Numbered from the stretch's first letter, positions 9,470-17,651 are shown. The stretch: 51,476 bases of DNA from STF1-138 sp035356975 (GCA_035356975.1 DAORGW010000004.1:1-51476), one strand, 5' to 3'. Notes: generated by a model not told the origin, from the sequence alone. Numbers and translations: made by a program.

Positions 9470-10504
9470 ATGCTAAACTATATTATTTTATTATTACTTA
9501 TCATTCTTATAATAATGATATTTTTGTCAATGAAAAAGAAAAATGAAAAAACAGATGATCAATCATTTTTAATGATTCAGAATCAAATAAATGAAATGAA
9601 TAAAATTCTTGACGCAAAGTTAAATGATTCAAATAAAATGGTGCATTCAAAAATGTCCGAGAGTCTAGAAATTGTAAAAAATGTTACTGAGCGACTTACA
9701 AAACTTGATGAGACAAATAAACAGGTCATGGGATTTGCTGGACAATTACAATCACTTGAAAATATTTTAAAAAATCCAAAACAACGTGGAATTTTAGGAG
9801 AATATTATTTAGAAACGGTTTTAAAAAATGTTTTACCACCAAATTCATATCAAATGCAATATAAATTTAATAATGGTGAAATAGTTGATGCAGTTGTTTT
9901 TTCAAAAGAGGGAATTATTCCAATTGACTCTAAATTTTCACTAGAAAATTATAATAAAATTTTAGAATGTGAAAGTGAATCAGAAAAAGAACAATTAGAG
10001 AAACAGTTTAAGCAGGATTTGAAAAATAGAATCGATGAAACAAGTAAATATATAAGACCAAAAGAAAAAACACTTGAATTTGCTTTTATGTTTATTCCAT
10101 CCGAGGCAATTTACTATGATTTACTTGTAAATAAAGTCGGAGCTGTAAAAGTTAACACAAGAGATTTAATTGAATATGCATTTCGTGAAAGAAAAGTTAT
10201 AATTGTATCTCCCACAACATTTCTTGCATATTTACAAACCGTTATGCAAGGACTAAGAGCTCTTAAAATAGAAGAGTCAATAAAAGATATTTTGAAACAC
10301 GTTTCAAATTTGCAGTCACATATTGTAAGTTACGAGGACTATTTGAAAAAATTGGGAAATAATCTGGGCACAACTGTTAATATGTATAACTCTGCCTATA
10401 AAGAATTTGCTAAAATTGATAAAGATGTGGTAAAAATTACCAGCAAGGAAACAAAAATTGATGCAAATTTAATTGATAAGCCAAAAATAAATAGCGAAGA
10501 ATAA
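9470..10504 (+). CDS. rmuC: DNA recombination protein RmuC
   Basis: An N-terminal membrane anchor (about residues 2-20) is followed by a coiled-coil (about 30-100) and the RmuC PD-(D/E)XK-like nuclease core. Core segments include QRGILGEYYLETVLKNVLP, GEIVDAVVFSKEGIIPIDSKF and FAFMFIPSEAIYYDLL. The family limits DNA rearrangement and has been linked to defence-like nuclease roles. The length (344) is close to the compact family form. It is the last gene of the left-hand block and is followed by a hairpin terminator. Confidence 0.93.
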   Translation: MLNYIILLLLIILIIMIFLSMKKKNEKTDDQSFLMIQNQINEMNKILDAKLNDSNKMVHSKMSESLEIVKNVTERLTKLDETNKQVMGFAGQLQSLENILKNPKQRGILGEYYLETVLKNVLPPNSYQMQYKFNNGEIVDAVVFSKEGIIPIDSKFSLENYNKILECESESEKEQLEKQFKQDLKNRIDETSKYIRPKEKTLEFAFMFIPSEAIYYDLLVNKVGAVKVNTRDLIEYAFRERKVIIVSPTTFLAYLQTVMQGLRALKIEESIKDILKHVSNLQSHIVSYEDYLKKLGNNLGTTVNMYNSAYKEFAKIDKDVVKITSKETKIDANLIDKPKINSEE

Positions 10505-10517
10505 AATATTTTTAAAT

Positions 10518-10554
10518 AAAAAACGCTCATTTGATTTTAATCGGAGTGTTTTTT
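10518..10554 (+). terminator. Rho-independent terminator after rmuC
   Basis: The stem ACGCTC (10523-10528) pairs with GAGTGT (10544-10549). It is extended by flanking A and T runs and followed by T-rich sequence. The flanking A run makes it potentially bidirectional, serving the convergent gene at 10566 as well. Confidence 0.75.
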
Positions 10555-10565
10555 GTTTTGGACTA

Positions 10566-10919
10566 CTATTTTGAATTTTCTAATATTTTATTTGCAGTAT
10601 AATCTAAAAATTCTTTAAAATTTGTAAGTATAAAATCAATATTATCCTGGTTTAATGTTTTTTTAGCAAGAGCTTTTATATACTCCCTTGAGCATTTTTT
10701 TATAAAATGAAGTTTTTGGTAATCAGTATCTTCTTCCAAAGCACTTATTCCGGCTTGAATACTTTCTATAATATTATTACTATTAAAAATATTTAATTCT
10801 TCTATTACTTCATCAAATTTTGTGAATTGTTCTTTTTGATTTGGTTTCGTCCTAAGCTCATACTCTTTTTCACATTCAGGACAATTTAAATCACATTTAA
10901 AAAGATTTTTTTCGTACAT
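10566..10919 (-). CDS. Hypothetical protein with N-terminal Cys cluster
   Basis: A 117-residue soluble protein I do not recognise. The N-terminus carries CDLNCPECEKEYELR (Cys near residues 9, 13 and 16), a likely half of a zinc site. The rest is predicted to be alpha-helical. No SD is visible before its ATG, unlike the small genes to its right. It converges on rmuC. Confidence 0.6.
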   Translation of the reverse strand: MYEKNLFKCDLNCPECEKEYELRTKPNQKEQFTKFDEVIEELNIFNSNNIIESIQAGISALEEDTDYQKLHFIKKCSREYIKALAKKTLNQDNIDFILTNFKEFLDYTANKILENSK

Positions 10920-10980
10920 ATAAGTGGATTTAATATTAGATTATATTTTTATATTAAATGTTTTTATAAAATTTGTAAAT

Positions 10981-11005
10981 AAAAAAGCCGAGTCATTCTC
11001 GGCTT
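10981..11005 (-). terminator. Terminator for the minus-strand gene pair at 11.0-11.65 kb
   Basis: A perfect 8-bp stem, AAGCCGAG/CTCGGCTT, with a 5-base loop. It is followed in the minus direction by a U run (the A run at 10981-10986). Confidence 0.88.
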
Positions 11006-11014
11006 AATTGAGAT

Positions 11015-11251
11015 TTACATTGATAGTTTTTCATCAAGTTGCTCTTTTGTATAGAGTTCAGGATCTGCCCCGAAATCTCCAAACAGAACAAAATATTTTC
11101 CATTTTCTGTAGCTCCACATTTTTCTGCTTCCTGAACAATTTTTTCAGTGGTCATACCTTCGAGGTGGTTGACGACTATAAAATTTTCAGGACCCAGTAC
11201 GTTCTTGTGCGCTTTATTTTTTGGTAGCGCTCTAGGACAACAATCACACAT
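11015..11251 (-). CDS. Small Cys-containing orphan protein
   Basis: A 78-residue protein beginning MCDCCPRALPKNKAHKN. The frame is open further upstream, but the ATG at 11251 is preceded by a strong GGGAGG SD formed by the last codons of the upstream gene (AGT GGG AGG TAA, one base, ATG). That sets the start and implies translational coupling. The N-terminal CxCC and a later CGATENGKYFVLFGDFG segment are notable; no family is recognised. The acidic C-terminus suggests a soluble protein. It belongs to the SD-led orphan class. Confidence 0.75.
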   Translation of the reverse strand: MCDCCPRALPKNKAHKNVLGPENFIVVNHLEGMTTEKIVQEAEKCGATENGKYFVLFGDFGADPELYTKEQLDEKLSM

Positions 11252-11252
11252 T

Positions 11253-11654
11253 TTACCTCCCACTTTGTAAATTTTGTGCGAATTTACAGAAGCATAATCC
11301 TGCAGATGTAATTCCGGTGTCATTACATAAAAAACAATGATTTTGGTTTTCTGCATCCGATGAATCACTTAGGCTACAATCAGATAAACAACCATTTGGA
11401 CAAGATCTTATCGTACTCTTTGTTTGTCCGACTTTTTGAAATCCGGTGTTATTACACAGAGGACAATTTACGATGTTGTTAGAAAAAATTTCCATTGGAT
11501 TCTTTGATTCATCAACTCTCTGTATGTGTGCTGAAAATGGCATCACTTTTCCTATTATTAAAGTGTCACCGGACTCTATAGGCAACTGATCGCCGTCTAA
11601 ATTAAATTCACCGACTTTTTTTCCATCTCCCTGAAAAAGAATTATTTTTTTCAC
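11253..11654 (-). CDS. Zinc-knuckle orphan protein (DnaJ-like CxxC motifs)
   Basis: The start is the GTG at 11654, five bases after GGGAGG; a longer ATG start at 11675 would place this SD inside the coding region. The 133-residue product has an N-terminal beta-rich part (KKIILFQGDGKKVGEF). The C-terminal part has two zinc-knuckle units, CPLCNNTGF with CPNGC and CFLCNDTG with CFC, reminiscent of the DnaJ CxxCxGxG region. No homologue is recognised. It overlaps nothing and leads a two-gene operon with a consensus promoter and a terminator. Confidence 0.75.
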   Translation of the reverse strand: MKKIILFQGDGKKVGEFNLDGDQLPIESGDTLIIGKVMPFSAHIQRVDESKNPMEIFSNNIVNCPLCNNTGFQKVGQTKSTIRSCPNGCLSDCSLSDSSDAENQNHCFLCNDTGITSAGLCFCKFAQNLQSGR

Positions 11655-11686
11655 AATATCCTCCCATTTTTTCATGTTTTCAATAA

Positions 11687-11715
11687 ATAATATGCTTTTT
11701 ATAGTGACTTGTCAA
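11687..11715 (-). promoter_or_regulatory. Sigma-70-like promoter for the 11.65 kb operon
   Basis: On the minus strand TTGACA (11715-11710), a 17-base spacer, then TATTAT (11692-11687). Expected transcription start is about 25 bases before the SD-led GTG. Confidence 0.8.
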
Positions 11716-11772
11716 TACATAAAATATATTATAAATAAGCTGAAAAATAATTTTTTTATTATTTTTGTATTA

Positions 11773-11801
11773 TTGACAATTTTTAAATTATGTTTTAGGG
11801 T
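11773..11801 (+). promoter_or_regulatory. Possible promoter for the 11838 gene
   Basis: TTGACA (11773-11778), 17 bases, then a weak -10 TAGGGT (11796-11801). A similar TAGGCT occurs before the SD-led gene at 47997. Confidence 0.45.
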
Positions 11802-11837
11802 TATTTGTAGATAAAATAATATCCATGGGAGGATTAA

Positions 11838-12509
11838 ATGGAAAAATTAGTGAAAAAATTTGTGGGACATCAGCTGTTTCCCTTGCTTTGCTGTATTTTT
11901 ATTGTTTTTGTTGTTGTGCTTTTTTTCTGGCAGAGTGGCAAAAAAAATAATTTTCATGAGTCTGATACAATTGATTCATCAGTTAAATCAACTATTTTAG
12001 TTGATGATTCTGTTAATAAGAATCCACTTTTATCCCAATTCAAAAAGCCCTATATGGGACATAATGTAGATCTTTCTGATTCGTTATGTGTTGTAATGTG
12101 GCAAAAAGAAGTGGCCTCAGCCATTAGAGACTGTGACGGGGTTTCTGATTCCGTAGAAGTTGTGGGTGGCTGTATTAAGGGAAGAATCGTTGGAAAGTTT
12201 TTTTTCTTTAAAGAGAGAAGATTTGGTTTGGAAAATATTTGTAGAGATTCTACCAAGTATCTTCCAATTGGGATTATGACGAACAACCCAACAAAAACTC
12301 AGTTATGGCGAGAGAAGAGCGCTTATGAACCAATGTATTTTAAAAGTCTTTTTGAGGCTGTTGAGGTTTGTGCGGGGACAATTTTGTTTCCAGAGGAAAC
12401 TAGACGTATTATTGATGATATGAGAAATTTAGGTATTATTATACCGGAAAATCCTACGGCAGAACAGATAAAAAATATTTTAGATCAATACGCTCTCAAA
12501 GAGAAATAA
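11838..12509 (+). CDS. Membrane-anchored orphan protein
   Basis: A 223-residue protein with a basic N-terminus and one strong hydrophobic segment (about residues 13-32), probably an uncleaved anchor. The rest would be extracytoplasmic. Conserved-looking features are Cys near CVVMWQKEV, RDCDG, GGCIKG and ENICRD, which could form disulfides. The C-terminal EETRRIIDDMRNLGI region is helical. The ATG follows GGGAGG by five bases. No family is recognised. It has its own promoter and terminator. Confidence 0.75.
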   Translation: MEKLVKKFVGHQLFPLLCCIFIVFVVVLFFWQSGKKNNFHESDTIDSSVKSTILVDDSVNKNPLLSQFKKPYMGHNVDLSDSLCVVMWQKEVASAIRDCDGVSDSVEVVGGCIKGRIVGKFFFFKERRFGLENICRDSTKYLPIGIMTNNPTKTQLWREKSAYEPMYFKSLFEAVEVCAGTILFPEETRRIIDDMRNLGIIIPENPTAEQIKNILDQYALKEK

Positions 12510-12525
12510 TAAATTTTAATTTAAG

Positions 12526-12551
12526 TCCTTGCAGGAGCAAGGATTTTTTTC
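12526..12551 (+). terminator. Terminator after the 11838 gene
   Basis: A perfect 7-bp stem, TCCTTGC/GCAAGGA, with an AGGA loop and a run of seven T. Confidence 0.9.
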
Positions 12552-12552
12552 A

Positions 12553-12581
12553 TTGAAAAGTTTTAATTTTTTATATATAAT
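12553..12581 (+). promoter_or_regulatory. Sigma-70-like promoter for the 12624 gene
   Basis: TTGAAA (12553-12558), 17 bases, TATAAT (12576-12581), immediately downstream of the previous terminator. Confidence 0.75.
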
Positions 12582-12623
12582 GGTTTTTAAAAGAAAATCA
12601 AAATTATATAAGTGGAGGAAGTA

Positions 12624-13019
12624 ATGAACTTTGATTCAAGCGATAGGGGTGTTTTAACTCTTTTGGCGGCTTGTGGAATTAAACACAAAAGTATTAAAAA
12701 ATTGAGTAGTTTGTGTGACCTGGTTTTTGAATTTCATTATAAGCATGGAATAATAACTCAGGTTATTGAAAATGTTTTTCTAACAATGGCAAAAGATTTA
12801 GATAATAATGAATATCCACAACTCGAAATTTCTCTTAACATGAAACAGTCACCAAGTTTTATTTGTCTTGCTTGTATGATAAAGGGTACGCTTTGTGTAC
12901 CAAAAAATCCCGAATGGAAATTGATTTCTAATAATGGAAGAAACAGTAAGTTTTACTCCGGAATATTTAAAATATTTTATTCAAAATCACAAAAACGTGA
13001 GATTAGAAAAAAACAATAA
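12624..13019 (+). CDS. Small orphan protein, SD-led
   Basis: A 131-residue soluble protein with no recognised family. The longest frame begins at GTG 12612, but that codon overlaps the GGAGG SD. The ATG at 12624, five bases after the SD, is the natural start (MNFDSSDRGVLTLLAACG). The C-terminus is Lys/Arg-rich. Several Cys are scattered, including CLACM near the middle. It has a dedicated promoter and terminator. Confidence 0.75.
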   Translation: MNFDSSDRGVLTLLAACGIKHKSIKKLSSLCDLVFEFHYKHGIITQVIENVFLTMAKDLDNNEYPQLEISLNMKQSPSFICLACMIKGTLCVPKNPEWKLISNNGRNSKFYSGIFKIFYSKSQKREIRKKQ

Positions 13020-13039
13020 ACAACTTGTATTAAATAAAG

Positions 13040-13062
13040 GCTGAGCTGAGCTCAGCTTTTTT
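13040..13062 (+). terminator. Terminator after the 12624 gene
   Basis: The stem GCTGAG/CTCAGC with a CTGAG loop is followed by six T. An alternative register forms the palindrome AGCTGAGCTCAGCT. Confidence 0.85.
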
Positions 13063-13168
13063 AAATAAAAATTTGATTTTGTTTGTTTTGTGGTTTTTTA
13101 TCATCTTGAGAAAGAATAAAATTTTATAATTATTATATAAATTTAGTCAATATGCTAAAATTACACCT

Positions 13169-13197
13169 TTGACGTGTTATATTAAAAAAGTTAAAAT
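13169..13197 (+). promoter_or_regulatory. Leaderless-type promoter of the helicase-nuclease gene
   Basis: TTGACG (13169-13174), 17 bases, TAAAAT (13192-13197), then exactly six bases to the ATG at 13204. Transcription should start at or next to the start codon. Confidence 0.7.
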
Positions 13198-13203
13198 TGT
13201 ATT

Positions 13204-16161
13204 ATGAACACCCGGGAAATAAAATTAAATACAAGTCAGAAAAAAGCCGTTGAATATGGAGATGGTCCACTTTTAATTGTTGCTGGTGCTGGAACTGGTA
13301 AAACCACTGTTTTAACTCAACGCGTTTATCATTTAATAAAAACTAAAAAATTGAATCCAGAAAATGTTTTAGCTCTTACTTTTACAGAAAAAGCTGCAGC
13401 CGAGATGGAGGAAAGGATTGATAGAATGCTTCCATATGGATATAGTGATTTGTGGGTTATGACTTTTCATGGATTTTGTCAAAAAATTTTAGAAGAAAGT
13501 GGGATAAATATAGGACTACCAAGTAGCTTTAAGGTATTAGATGAAACAAGTGCTTGGATGTTAATAAGGCGTAATTTAGATAAATTTGAACTTGATTATT
13601 ATAAGCCACTTGGAAATCCGACAAAATTTATAAAAGATTTAATGAAACATTTTTCAAGATGTAAGGATGAATTAATTACGCCAGAAATTTATTTGGATTA
13701 TGCTCAAAAATTGAGATTAAATAAAGATTTGACAAATTCAGATGAAGCAGATTTTGAAATTAAAAGAATAGAAGAGCTTGCAAACGCATATCATACTTAT
13801 CAAAATGTTTTATTAGAAAACGATGTATTGGATTTTGGAGATTTAATAAATTATACAATAAAATTATTTAAAGAAAGGCCAAATGTTTTAGAAAAATATA
13901 GAAAACAATTTGAATATATTTTGGTTGATGAATTTCAAGATACAAACTATGCTCAATATGAACTTATTAAAATATTAGCTTCACCAAAAAATAATATTAC
14001 TGTTGTGGGAGATGATGATCAGAGTATTTATGCTTTTCGTGGAAGTTCCATGAATAATATTTTGGGATTTAAAAAAGATTATAAAAATGCTCAGGAAATT
14101 TTTATAACAGATAATTATAGATCAACTCAGGATATTTTAGATTTAGCTTATGGTTTTATAGAATTAAATAATCCAAATAGATTAGAGATAAAATTAGCAG
14201 AATTAAAAAAGGGGAAAGAAAAATTAGATAAAAAATTAAAATCAAATTTAAATGAAAGCGGAGAAATAGAAACAATTGTTTCAGAAACAGAAGAGGATGA
14301 GGCTCGAGAAGTATTAGAAAAAATTTATGAAATTTTAAAATCTAAATCAGATTTATCATGGAATGATTTTGCAATTTTGGTTCGTTCAAATTCTCAGGCG
14401 CGTCCATTTATAAGAGCACTTGATGATGCAAATATTCCATATAATTTTGTTGCATCAAGCGGGCTTTATGAAAAAGAAATAGTAGTTGACATAATAGCAT
14501 ATCTTAAATTATTAGATGATTATCATGAATCAACATCTTTGTGGAGAATTTTGAATCTAAAATTTTTTGATTTAGATCACAGAGACTTGGTAAATTTATC
14601 ACATACAGCAAAGAAAAAAGCAGTTTCTCTTTATGAAGTTATAAAAAATCATTTTAGATATATAAAACTACCACCAAAGACAACTAAAATTTTAGATGAA
14701 GTAGTCCGTTCAATAGAAAAACATCAGAAAATGGCTTTAACTCAAAAAGTTTGGAATGTAATTTGGGAATTTTTAAATGATAGTGGATACTTGAAACATA
14801 TCGATTCATTAAAAGAATCAGAAAAACAGGAAGTTTTTTCTCATTTAAATCAGTTTTATAAAAAAGTGAAAAATTTTGAACGTGATGACGTAAATGGAAG
14901 AGTTAGGGATTTTTTAGAATTTTTTACACTTGAGACAGAATCAGGTGAAAGAGGAAAGCTCTCAAATGCCACTGATGACGGACCAGAATCAGTGAAAATT
15001 ATGACAGTCCATGGTTCAAAAGGACTTGAATTTGATTATGTTTTTATTTGTGGATTAGTTGATAAAAGATTCCCAAGTATTGAAAGATCGGAAACAATTC
15101 CAATTTCAGATGCTTTAGTAAAAGAACAAATTTTAGAAGGCGATGTCCATCTAGGGGAAGAAAGAAGATTATTTTATGTTGCAATGACAAGAGCAAGGCG
15201 TGGATTATATTTTACTCGTGCAAAAGATTATGGTGGGGCAAAAATAAAAAAACCATCAAGATTTTTAGAGGAATTAAATTTAGTAAAAATAGAAGAAGAA
15301 TTTATAAAAAACGATGCGAGTTTTTATGATAAATTTTCAAAACGAGACGATATAAAAAAAATTGACAAAGAAGATTTGAAAAAATTATTACCAAAACAAT
15401 ATTCTTTTTCTCAAATTGCTGCATATCAAAGTTGTCCAAGACAATATTATTATTCATTTATTTTAAAAATTCCTTCAATGGGAAAACATGTTTTCAGTTT
15501 TGGTAAATCAATGCACAGCGCTCTTCAGAAATTTTTCCAGCTTCATAATGCAAGAATTTCAGTTAACCAAACTTCGCTTTTTGATAACAAAATAGTTGAG
15601 CAAAATAAAATTTCTGTAACTCTTGATGAATTAATAAATATTTATGAAGACAATTTTATTGATGATTGGTATGAAGATGAAATTAATAAAAAGAAATATT
15701 TTGAACTAGGAAAGAAATTATTAAAAGATATATATAAAAAATACGAAAACAATCCCCCAAAAGTAAAATATTTAGAAAAAGGATTTAATATAAAAATTTC
15801 TGATTATAGTTTTAAAGGAAATATTGATAGGGTAGACGAAGTTCCTGGTGGAGTAGAGTTAATTGATTATAAAACTGGAAAACCAAAATCAAAATTAAGC
15901 TTTGAAGAAAAACAACAACTTATAATTTATCAGATTGCCTATGAAAATGTTTTTAAAGAGAGGGTTAAAAATTTGAAATTTCATTATTTAGAGGATAATT
16001 CAGAAATAGATTTTATTGGAAGTGAAAAAGATAAAGAAAAAGCGCAGAATAAAATTTTGAGTGTTGTAAAAAAAATAAATTCATGTGATTTTAAACCAAC
16101 ACCATCTGAACACACATGTAAATATTGTGATTTTAATACAATTTGCCCATTCAAAGAATAA
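13204..16161 (+). CDS. UvrD/PcrA-like helicase fused to a PD-(D/E)XK nuclease with Cys cluster (AdnA/AdnB-like)
   Basis: A 985-residue protein. The N-terminal superfamily-1 helicase shows motif I AGAGTGKT, LALTFTEKAAAEM, VDEFQDT, GDDDQSIYAFRGS, NYRST, MTVHGSKGLEFDYVF and YVAMTRAR. From about residue 735 a RecB-type nuclease follows: SFSQIAAYQSCPRQYYY, GNIDRVD, LIDYKTGKPKS and QLIIYQIAY. One Cys near 744 and three in CKYCDFNTICPF (about 972-981) give the four-Cys iron-sulfur pattern known from AddB and AdnA/B. It probably processes DNA ends for recombination. No second subunit is adjacent, so it may act alone or with a partner elsewhere. Confidence 0.9.
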   Translation: MNTREIKLNTSQKKAVEYGDGPLLIVAGAGTGKTTVLTQRVYHLIKTKKLNPENVLALTFTEKAAAEMEERIDRMLPYGYSDLWVMTFHGFCQKILEESGINIGLPSSFKVLDETSAWMLIRRNLDKFELDYYKPLGNPTKFIKDLMKHFSRCKDELITPEIYLDYAQKLRLNKDLTNSDEADFEIKRIEELANAYHTYQNVLLENDVLDFGDLINYTIKLFKERPNVLEKYRKQFEYILVDEFQDTNYAQYELIKILASPKNNITVVGDDDQSIYAFRGSSMNNILGFKKDYKNAQEIFITDNYRSTQDILDLAYGFIELNNPNRLEIKLAELKKGKEKLDKKLKSNLNESGEIETIVSETEEDEAREVLEKIYEILKSKSDLSWNDFAILVRSNSQARPFIRALDDANIPYNFVASSGLYEKEIVVDIIAYLKLLDDYHESTSLWRILNLKFFDLDHRDLVNLSHTAKKKAVSLYEVIKNHFRYIKLPPKTTKILDEVVRSIEKHQKMALTQKVWNVIWEFLNDSGYLKHIDSLKESEKQEVFSHLNQFYKKVKNFERDDVNGRVRDFLEFFTLETESGERGKLSNATDDGPESVKIMTVHGSKGLEFDYVFICGLVDKRFPSIERSETIPISDALVKEQILEGDVHLGEERRLFYVAMTRARRGLYFTRAKDYGGAKIKKPSRFLEELNLVKIEEEFIKNDASFYDKFSKRDDIKKIDKEDLKKLLPKQYSFSQIAAYQSCPRQYYYSFILKIPSMGKHVFSFGKSMHSALQKFFQLHNARISVNQTSLFDNKIVEQNKISVTLDELINIYEDNFIDDWYEDEINKKKYFELGKKLLKDIYKKYENNPPKVKYLEKGFNIKISDYSFKGNIDRVDEVPGGVELIDYKTGKPKSKLSFEEKQQLIIYQIAYENVFKERVKNLKFHYLEDNSEIDFIGSEKDKEKAQNKILSVVKKINSCDFKPTPSEHTCKYCDFNTICPFKE

Positions 16162-16162
16162 T

Positions 16163-16453
16163 ATGGATTTGATAAAAAATATTTTGCCAGCTAGTTTACT
16201 TAGAAATAGAATTAAAAGTCAAGTTCAAGCATGTACTGTTTTGGATAGTTTTTCTAGTTTAGTAAAAAATATCTGGGGCGAAGAAGTAGAAAAATTAGCA
16301 AAAGCAAAATATGTAAAAGAGAAAATATTATATGTTCATTGTGCAACCCCGACTGTTTCAAATGCACTTAGTTTGGCAAGAAAAAAATTAGTAGAAGAAA
16401 TAAATAAAGCGCAAGAAGAACATGCTATAGATGATATTATTTTTTTGCAATAA
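16163..16453 (+). CDS. DciA-like (DUF721) protein
   Basis: A 96-residue protein starting one base after the helicase-nuclease stop; the longer frame from 16085 would overlap that gene without reason. The order of a W(G)EEVEKLAKAKYVKEKILYV strand-helix unit, SNALSLARKKLVEEIN and a terminal IDDIIFL strand fits the DUF721/DciA fold. This fold is known to load the replicative helicase DnaB. It is shorter than most DciA proteins and has no extra domain. Confidence 0.7.
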   Translation: MDLIKNILPASLLRNRIKSQVQACTVLDSFSSLVKNIWGEEVEKLAKAKYVKEKILYVHCATPTVSNALSLARKKLVEEINKAQEEHAIDDIIFLQ

Positions 16454-16506
16454 TATTATAATTTCAAGAAAATATGTTTTATATCATATTTTTTATTTAT
16501 AAAAAT

Positions 16507-16530
16507 AAAAAAGGGGACTTATGTCCCCTT
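16507..16530 (-). terminator. Terminator for the lipoprotein gene
   Basis: Stem AAGGGGAC/GTCCCCTT with a four-base loop, followed in the minus direction by U-rich sequence. The gene's stop codon overlaps the 5' arm. Confidence 0.85.
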
Positions 16531-17002
16531 AATTCATGGGTAATTTAATGTCGGTTGGCCAATCCTTCTCATTACAGGTGATTTCTGCATATAAAACACT
16601 TTTCTCAATGATTTTTTGTAATTTTGGATTTTCTTCAAACCAAAATTCTGATTCCTCATAGTTAAAAGTTACATAAGGAGTTTCAATAGAATTATTTATT
16701 TTAATTCTTACGTCTTCTATGTTTAATTTAGAAATTGCATAAGATCCATCGTTTGTTTTCCATGAGAATTGTACTGTTTGAATTTGAGAATTATTATGAC
16801 GAAGCCCTCCTATAAATAGAAAGAATCCAGCATTTGTTTGTGATTGATTCTCTGTTGATGAAATCATTTTTCTCAGCGGATGAGTTCCGCTTAAAATTTG
16901 TTTTTCGATGCTTTGTAGGTTGCTTTCATTGTCTACTTTTGGCATGCATCCAAAAAATAAAATCACTATCAGTAATAACATGAAGAGCGTTGGTTTTTTC
17001 AT
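16529..17002 (-). CDS. Putative lipoprotein, orphan
   Basis: A 157-residue protein. The N-terminus MKKPTLFMLLLIVILFFGCMPK has a basic start, a hydrophobic core and a lipobox-like FFGC, so Cys19 is probably lipid-modified. The mature part is polar with beta-rich segments (VQFSWKTNDGSYAISKLNI) and no recognised domain. A GGGGGAAAC purine-rich SD precedes the ATG. It has its own promoter and terminator and opposes its neighbours. Confidence 0.75.
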   Translation of the reverse strand: MKKPTLFMLLLIVILFFGCMPKVDNESNLQSIEKQILSGTHPLRKMISSTENQSQTNAGFFLFIGGLRHNNSQIQTVQFSWKTNDGSYAISKLNIEDVRIKINNSIETPYVTFNYEESEFWFEENPKLQKIIEKSVLYAEITCNEKDWPTDIKLPMN

Positions 17003-17029
17003 GTTTCCCCCTATTTTTAATATATTAAC

Positions 17030-17057
17030 ACATTATCACCGTAATTATATTTGTCAA
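17030..17057 (-). promoter_or_regulatory. Sigma-70-like promoter of the lipoprotein gene
   Basis: Minus strand TTGACA (17057-17052), 16 bases, TAATGT (17035-17030), about 27 bases before the ATG. Confidence 0.7.
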
Positions 17058-17063
17058 TATTTA

Positions 17064-17102
17064 TAAAAATAAAATCGGGGTTCCGGCAAATTGGAAACCC
17101 CG
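17064..17102 (-). terminator. Strong hairpin ending an ORF-less minus-strand cassette
   Basis: CGGGGTT (17076-17082) pairs with AACCCCG (17096-17102), extended by an inner CC/GG. On the minus strand it is followed by ATTTTATTTTT, so it acts as a terminator in that direction. Confidence 0.7.
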
Positions 17103-17152
17103 AAAATCTCTTTAATATTTTTATCTTTTAATTATTTGTGGCTAATCGATAA

Positions 17153-17221
17153 TTCCTCCTTGTTGTTATTTTGACATATCGACAGTCAATTATACAGTAT
17201 CACATACTATTTTTTTGTCAA
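17153..17221 (-). promoter_or_regulatory. Promoter plus SD without a reading frame
   Basis: On the minus strand, TTGACA (17221-17216), 16 bases, then TACTGT (17199-17194) preceded by TG, an extended -10. A perfect AAGGAGG follows near 17162-17156. No ATG, GTG or TTG follows the SD at usable distance; the bases after it give only stops within a few codons. The unit ends at the hairpin at 17064-17102. It could be a small RNA or a decayed SD-led gene. Confidence 0.45.
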
Positions 17222-17227
17222 TAGCTG

Positions 17228-17255
17228 TTGAATTTATGGTTTATTTTGTTATAAT
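17228..17255 (+). promoter_or_regulatory. Leaderless-type promoter of the 17262-pheST transcript
   Basis: TTGAAT (17228-17233), 16 bases, TATAAT (17250-17255), six bases, then ATG 17262. Confidence 0.7.
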
Positions 17256-17261
17256 TAACAC

Positions 17262-17651
17262 ATGAATTTATCTAAATTTTTAGTTTATATGATTTTTGCA
17301 AGCCTGATTGCCTGGATTGGTTTTTTTATGCTTATTTCGCTTGTAAATCCCAGTGAATCAGGAAAATTAACATTTCTTATATTTTATTTAATTTTAGGAC
17401 TTGCGTGTTTGGGAACTTTTACTGTTATAGGTTTTTGGTTTAGGAAAATATTTACTAAAAATGAATTATCATTTTACAACGTAATTGTTTCATTTAGACA
17501 AGGATTATGGTTATCTCTTGTTTTAGTGATATCTTTATATTTGCAATCAAAACTATTGTTAAATTGGATAAATGCGATACTTTTTATTTTAGCGCTGTCT
17601 TTAATTGAATTTTTTTGTTTAAATTATGAAGATAATTCCAAGCACCAATAA
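17262..17651 (+). CDS. Four-helix integral membrane protein, unknown
   Basis: A 129-residue protein with four hydrophobic segments (about 5-28, 38-60, 82-98 and 105-120) and short polar loops. No catalytic motif is visible. It starts six bases after a -10 box and so is probably read from a leaderless mRNA. It immediately precedes pheS, with which it should share a transcript. Function unknown. Confidence 0.7.
   Translation: MNLSKFLVYMIFASLIAWIGFFMLISLVNPSESGKLTFLIFYLILGLACLGTFTVIGFWFRKIFTKNELSFYNVIVSFRQGLWLSLVLVISLYLQSKLLLNWINAILFILALSLIEFFCLNYEDNSKHQ

Noticed and set aside
11039..11227. Plus-strand 62-codon ORF
   Set aside because: It is antisense to the SD-led gene at 11015-11251, which has a clear SD, operon partner and terminator.
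12612..12623. GTG start for the 12624 gene
   Set aside because: The codons overlap the GGAGG SD. The same reasoning removes the 35475, 43194 and 48009 starts.
16085..16162. Longer N-terminus for the DciA-like gene
   Set aside because: It would overlap the helicase-nuclease 3' end; ATG 16163 gives the expected family start.
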